From Parapedobacter pyrenivorans_A (GTDB taxonomy: Bacteria; Bacteroidota; Bacteroidia; Sphingobacteriales; Sphingobacteriaceae): a stretch of 64,000 bases of DNA. The notes under the pieces are model-generated. The model ran no database searches. It saw nothing but the letters and a program-made list of their open reading frames with translations, and was not told where the DNA came from. The stretch is taken from positions 1-64,000 of the forward strand of contig NZ_JBHEUZ010000009.1 in NCBI RefSeq assembly GCF_041925275.1, written 5' to 3'. The position numbers and the translations under genes are program-made. This document shows positions 61,915 to 64,000 of the stretch, one piece after another. Numbering within the stretch: position 1 is the stretch's first letter; the number at the start of each line of letters is the position of its first letter.

Positions 61915-62829
61915 ATGGTTAGCGTAGACAACATCACGAAGACTTACCAAAAGGGTACCGTAAAGGCGGTAACGGGCGTTTCTTTTTCGGTAGCGGAGGG
62001 AGAGTTATTCGGGCTGATCGGGCCGGATGGGGCGGGCAAGAGCACCCTCTTCCGCATACTGACCACCCTCCTACTGCCCGATAGCGGCAGGGCGACCGTG
62101 AACGGCCACGACGTGGTGGCGGACTACCGCCAAATCCGTAACCAGGTGGGCTACATGCCTGGGCGGTTTTCCTTGTACCAGGACCTCACCGTGGAGGAGA
62201 ACATCCAGTTTTTCGCAACAGTATTCAACACCTCGATATTGGAAAATCACCACCTTATCGAAGACATCTACGTACAGCTGGAGCCTTTCAAAAAGCGCCG
62301 GGCTGGCAAACTGTCGGGAGGGATGAAGCAAAAACTCGCCCTGTGCTGCGCGCTCATCCACAGACCCACCGTGCTTTTCCTCGACGAGCCTACCACGGGC
62401 GTGGACCCGGTGTCGCGCAAGGAATTTTGGGAGATGCTGGGGCGACTGAAAAAGCAGGGGATCACCGTCGTGGTTTCTACTCCGTATATGGACGAAGCGG
62501 CCCTGTGCGATCGCATCGCACTCATCCAGCATGGCAACATACTGGCCATCGATTCGCCACAAGGAATCATAGATGCCTATCCTACTTCCCTGTTCGCCAT
62601 AAAAGCCACGGATATGCCACGTGTTAGCCACGTATTGGCCACCCAAGAGCCCCCTTTCATAGGGTATATATTCGGTGAGTATATACACGTTGATGCACCT
62701 GGTAAGGGGAACCGAGACCTGACGGACGAATTGACCGAGCTGCTGACCAACGCGGGCCTGAACGGTGTTGAAGTGAAGCCGATTGCACCCACCATCGAAG
62801 ATTGTTTCATTAAAATGCTGACCTCATGA
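61915..62829 (+). CDS. ABC transporter ATP-binding protein
   Basis: The 304-residue protein has an ABC ATPase domain with Walker A GPDGAGKST, Q-loop, signature LSGGMKQKL, Walker B VLFLDEPTTGVDP and the H loop of the switch region. The last 80 residues form a typical C-terminal regulatory domain of ABC-2 exporters. Its stop overlaps the start of the next gene by 4 bases (ATGA). It pairs with the second ATPase to form a YbhF-like heterodimer. Confidence 0.95.
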   Translation: MVSVDNITKTYQKGTVKAVTGVSFSVAEGELFGLIGPDGAGKSTLFRILTTLLLPDSGRATVNGHDVVADYRQIRNQVGYMPGRFSLYQDLTVEENIQFFATVFNTSILENHHLIEDIYVQLEPFKKRRAGKLSGGMKQKLALCCALIHRPTVLFLDEPTTGVDPVSRKEFWEMLGRLKKQGITVVVSTPYMDEAALCDRIALIQHGNILAIDSPQGIIDAYPTSLFAIKATDMPRVSHVLATQEPPFIGYIFGEYIHVDAPGKGNRDLTDELTELLTNAGLNGVEVKPIAPTIEDCFIKMLTS

Positions 62830-63572
62830 CCACGACAGGGCCCATCATCAAAACCGATAAGCTAACCAAAAGGTTCGGCGATTTCATCGCGACCAACGAA
62901 ATCAGTTTCGAGGTTTACAAAGGGGAGATATTCGGCTTCTTGGGTGCCAACGGCGCCGGCAAAACCACGGCCATGCGGATGTTGTGTGGCCTATCCAAAC
63001 CTTCGTCGGGAAAAGCCACGGTTGCCGGATTCGATGTATACCGCCAAACCGAGCAGATCAAGCAGCACATCGGCTACATGAGCCAGAAATTTTCGTTGTA
63101 TGAAGACCTGACCGTACTGGAGAACATCCGTTTCTTCGGCGGGATATACGGGCTGGACAGCCGACAGCTGCGACAAAAAAGCGATGCACTCGTTGAACGG
63201 CTGGGGCTGCAATCGGAAGCCAAAAAGCTGGTGGGCGACCTGCCCCTAGGCTGGAAGCAGAAACTCGCGTTCTCGGTCGCGGTACTGCATGAGCCGGATA
63301 TCGTGTTCCTCGACGAGCCTACCGGCGGTGTGGACCCGGTGACGCGCAGGCAATTCTGGGCCATGATCTACGAGGCGGCAAGCCGCGGCATTACCCTATT
63401 CGTTACCACCCACTACATGGACGAGGCTGAATATTGCAACCGGATCTCCATTATGGTGGATGGCCGCATCGAAGCACTCGGCACACCGGCGGACTTGAAA
63501 ATGCAATTAAACGAACCGTCTATGGATGGAGTGTTTTACCAACTGGCACGGGGAGCAAAAAGAGGGGATTAA
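62826..63572 (+). CDS. Second ABC transporter ATP-binding protein
   Basis: The 248-residue protein has Walker A GANGAGKTT and Walker B IVFLDEPTGGVDP. The signature is LPLGWKQKLA rather than LSGGQ, a substitution known in one half of YbhF-like pairs. It probably forms the second nucleotide site. It is encoded 1 base before the permease gene. Confidence 0.93.
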   Translation: MTTTGPIIKTDKLTKRFGDFIATNEISFEVYKGEIFGFLGANGAGKTTAMRMLCGLSKPSSGKATVAGFDVYRQTEQIKQHIGYMSQKFSLYEDLTVLENIRFFGGIYGLDSRQLRQKSDALVERLGLQSEAKKLVGDLPLGWKQKLAFSVAVLHEPDIVFLDEPTGGVDPVTRRQFWAMIYEAASRGITLFVTTHYMDEAEYCNRISIMVDGRIEALGTPADLKMQLNEPSMDGVFYQLARGAKRGD

Positions 63573-63573
63573 A

Positions 63574-64000
63574 ATGAAACAATTTGCGACATTCGTAAAA
63601 AAGGAGTTTTTCCACGTATTGCGTGATCGGCGCACCTTGCTGATTTTGATTGGTATGCCGATTGCGCAAATCCTCATTTTCGGGTTCGCATTGACGAACG
63701 AAGTGAAAAATGCGCGGATCGCGGTGATAGACCAAGCGAAAGACCGGGATTCCCAACACCTCATCAACCGGATAGCGGCCAGCAGCTACTTCGAAATTCA
63801 GGAAGATGTGCTCGATAGGGACCGTATGGAAACGGCCTTCCGGGCAGGCGGCATCAAGCTGGCCTTGATCTTTCCGGCCAACTTCGGAAACGACCTCGCC
63901 CACCAAAACCATGCGCAGGTACAAGTGATAGCAGATGCCTCCGACCCGAACAGCGCGACCACCTTGACCAACTACGTATCTTCCATCATCCGCGATTACC
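63574..64000 (+). CDS. ABC-2 type permease, cut by window end
   Basis: About 142 residues are seen. The N-terminus MKQFATFVKKEFFHVLRDRR, a first helix (TLLILIGMPIAQILIFGFAL) and then the long outer domain (ARIAVIDQAKDRDSQHLINR) are typical of YbhR/YbhS-type permeases that drive efflux of drugs or lipids. The rest lies beyond the window, where a second permease gene may follow. Confidence 0.92.
   Translation, partial: MKQFATFVKKEFFHVLRDRRTLLILIGMPIAQILIFGFALTNEVKNARIAVIDQAKDRDSQHLINRIAASSYFEIQEDVLDRDRMETAFRAGGIKLALIFPANFGNDLAHQNHAQVQVIADASDPNSATTLTNYVSSIIRDY

Noticed and set aside
62071..62688. 205-residue minus-strand frame inside the first ABC ATPase gene
   Set aside because: It is antisense to a gene with all ABC motifs; no independent support.

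Overview
The window looks like a chromosomal segment of a Bacteroidota bacterium, most likely family Sphingobacteriaceae. The reasons are a SusC/SusD pair, a type IX secretion C-terminal domain protein followed by a PorP/SprF partner, a TPR-fused sensor kinase, a type II-C Cas9 whose tracrRNA has the form known from Bacteroides-type loci, and promoters of the TTTG-N19/20-TAnnTTTG type. No rRNA or tRNA gene was seen. The left third (cas9 and its two neighbours, then the ter cluster) is visibly AT-richer than the right two thirds.

Region 1 (1-9.8 kb) is a minus-strand CRISPR-Cas II-C locus: cas9, a RhuM-family gene, an unrecognised gene with a UVR-like C-terminus, cas1, cas2, then a higBA toxin-antitoxin pair. 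A divergent tracrRNA with its own promoter and terminator sits just upstream of cas9. No CRISPR array is visible; if present it lies left of base 1 or elsewhere. Right of the tracrRNA is a GC-rich array of about thirty degenerate 21-bp units (8391-9021), then a small membrane-protein frame and a short gene interrupted by TGA.

Region 2 (9.9-22 kb) holds a nuclease lipoprotein and a long minus-strand tellurium/stress (Ter) operon. From its promoter end it carries TerD, a divergent TerD-like protein, a HAD phosphatase, a phosphoribosyltransferase, two more TerD proteins, three TerY-like vWA proteins interleaved with tiny membrane or basic proteins, a PP2C phosphatase, a Ser/Thr kinase and TerC. 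Upstream lies a 139-nt element with two interleaved long stems.

Region 3 (22-36 kb) holds a TPR sensor kinase/response regulator pair and a tiny proline-rich secreted peptide. It also holds a seven-gene run of secreted or lipid-anchored proteins ending in an OmpA-domain protein, divergent from an ECF sigma factor and its membrane TPR/anti-sigma-like partner. A CHAT-peptidase TPR protein converges on that pair.

Region 4 (36-49.6 kb) is a carbohydrate utilisation locus: MFS sugar porter, FGGY kinase, SusD, SusC and a GH32-type hydrolase on the minus strand, divergent from a GntR/LacI-type regulator and a second GH32-like lipoprotein. The divergent spacer has three AATGT/ACATT palindromes that are good operator candidates.

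Region 5 (49.8-64 kb) holds housekeeping and hypothetical genes (DJ-1/PfpI, DUF6624, YceI, YkvA, glyoxalase), the type IX pair, two membrane proteins and a broken M1-peptidase fragment. It ends with a TetR-controlled tripartite export operon (TetR, TolC-like, HlyD-like, two ABC ATPases, an ABC-2 permease cut by the window end).
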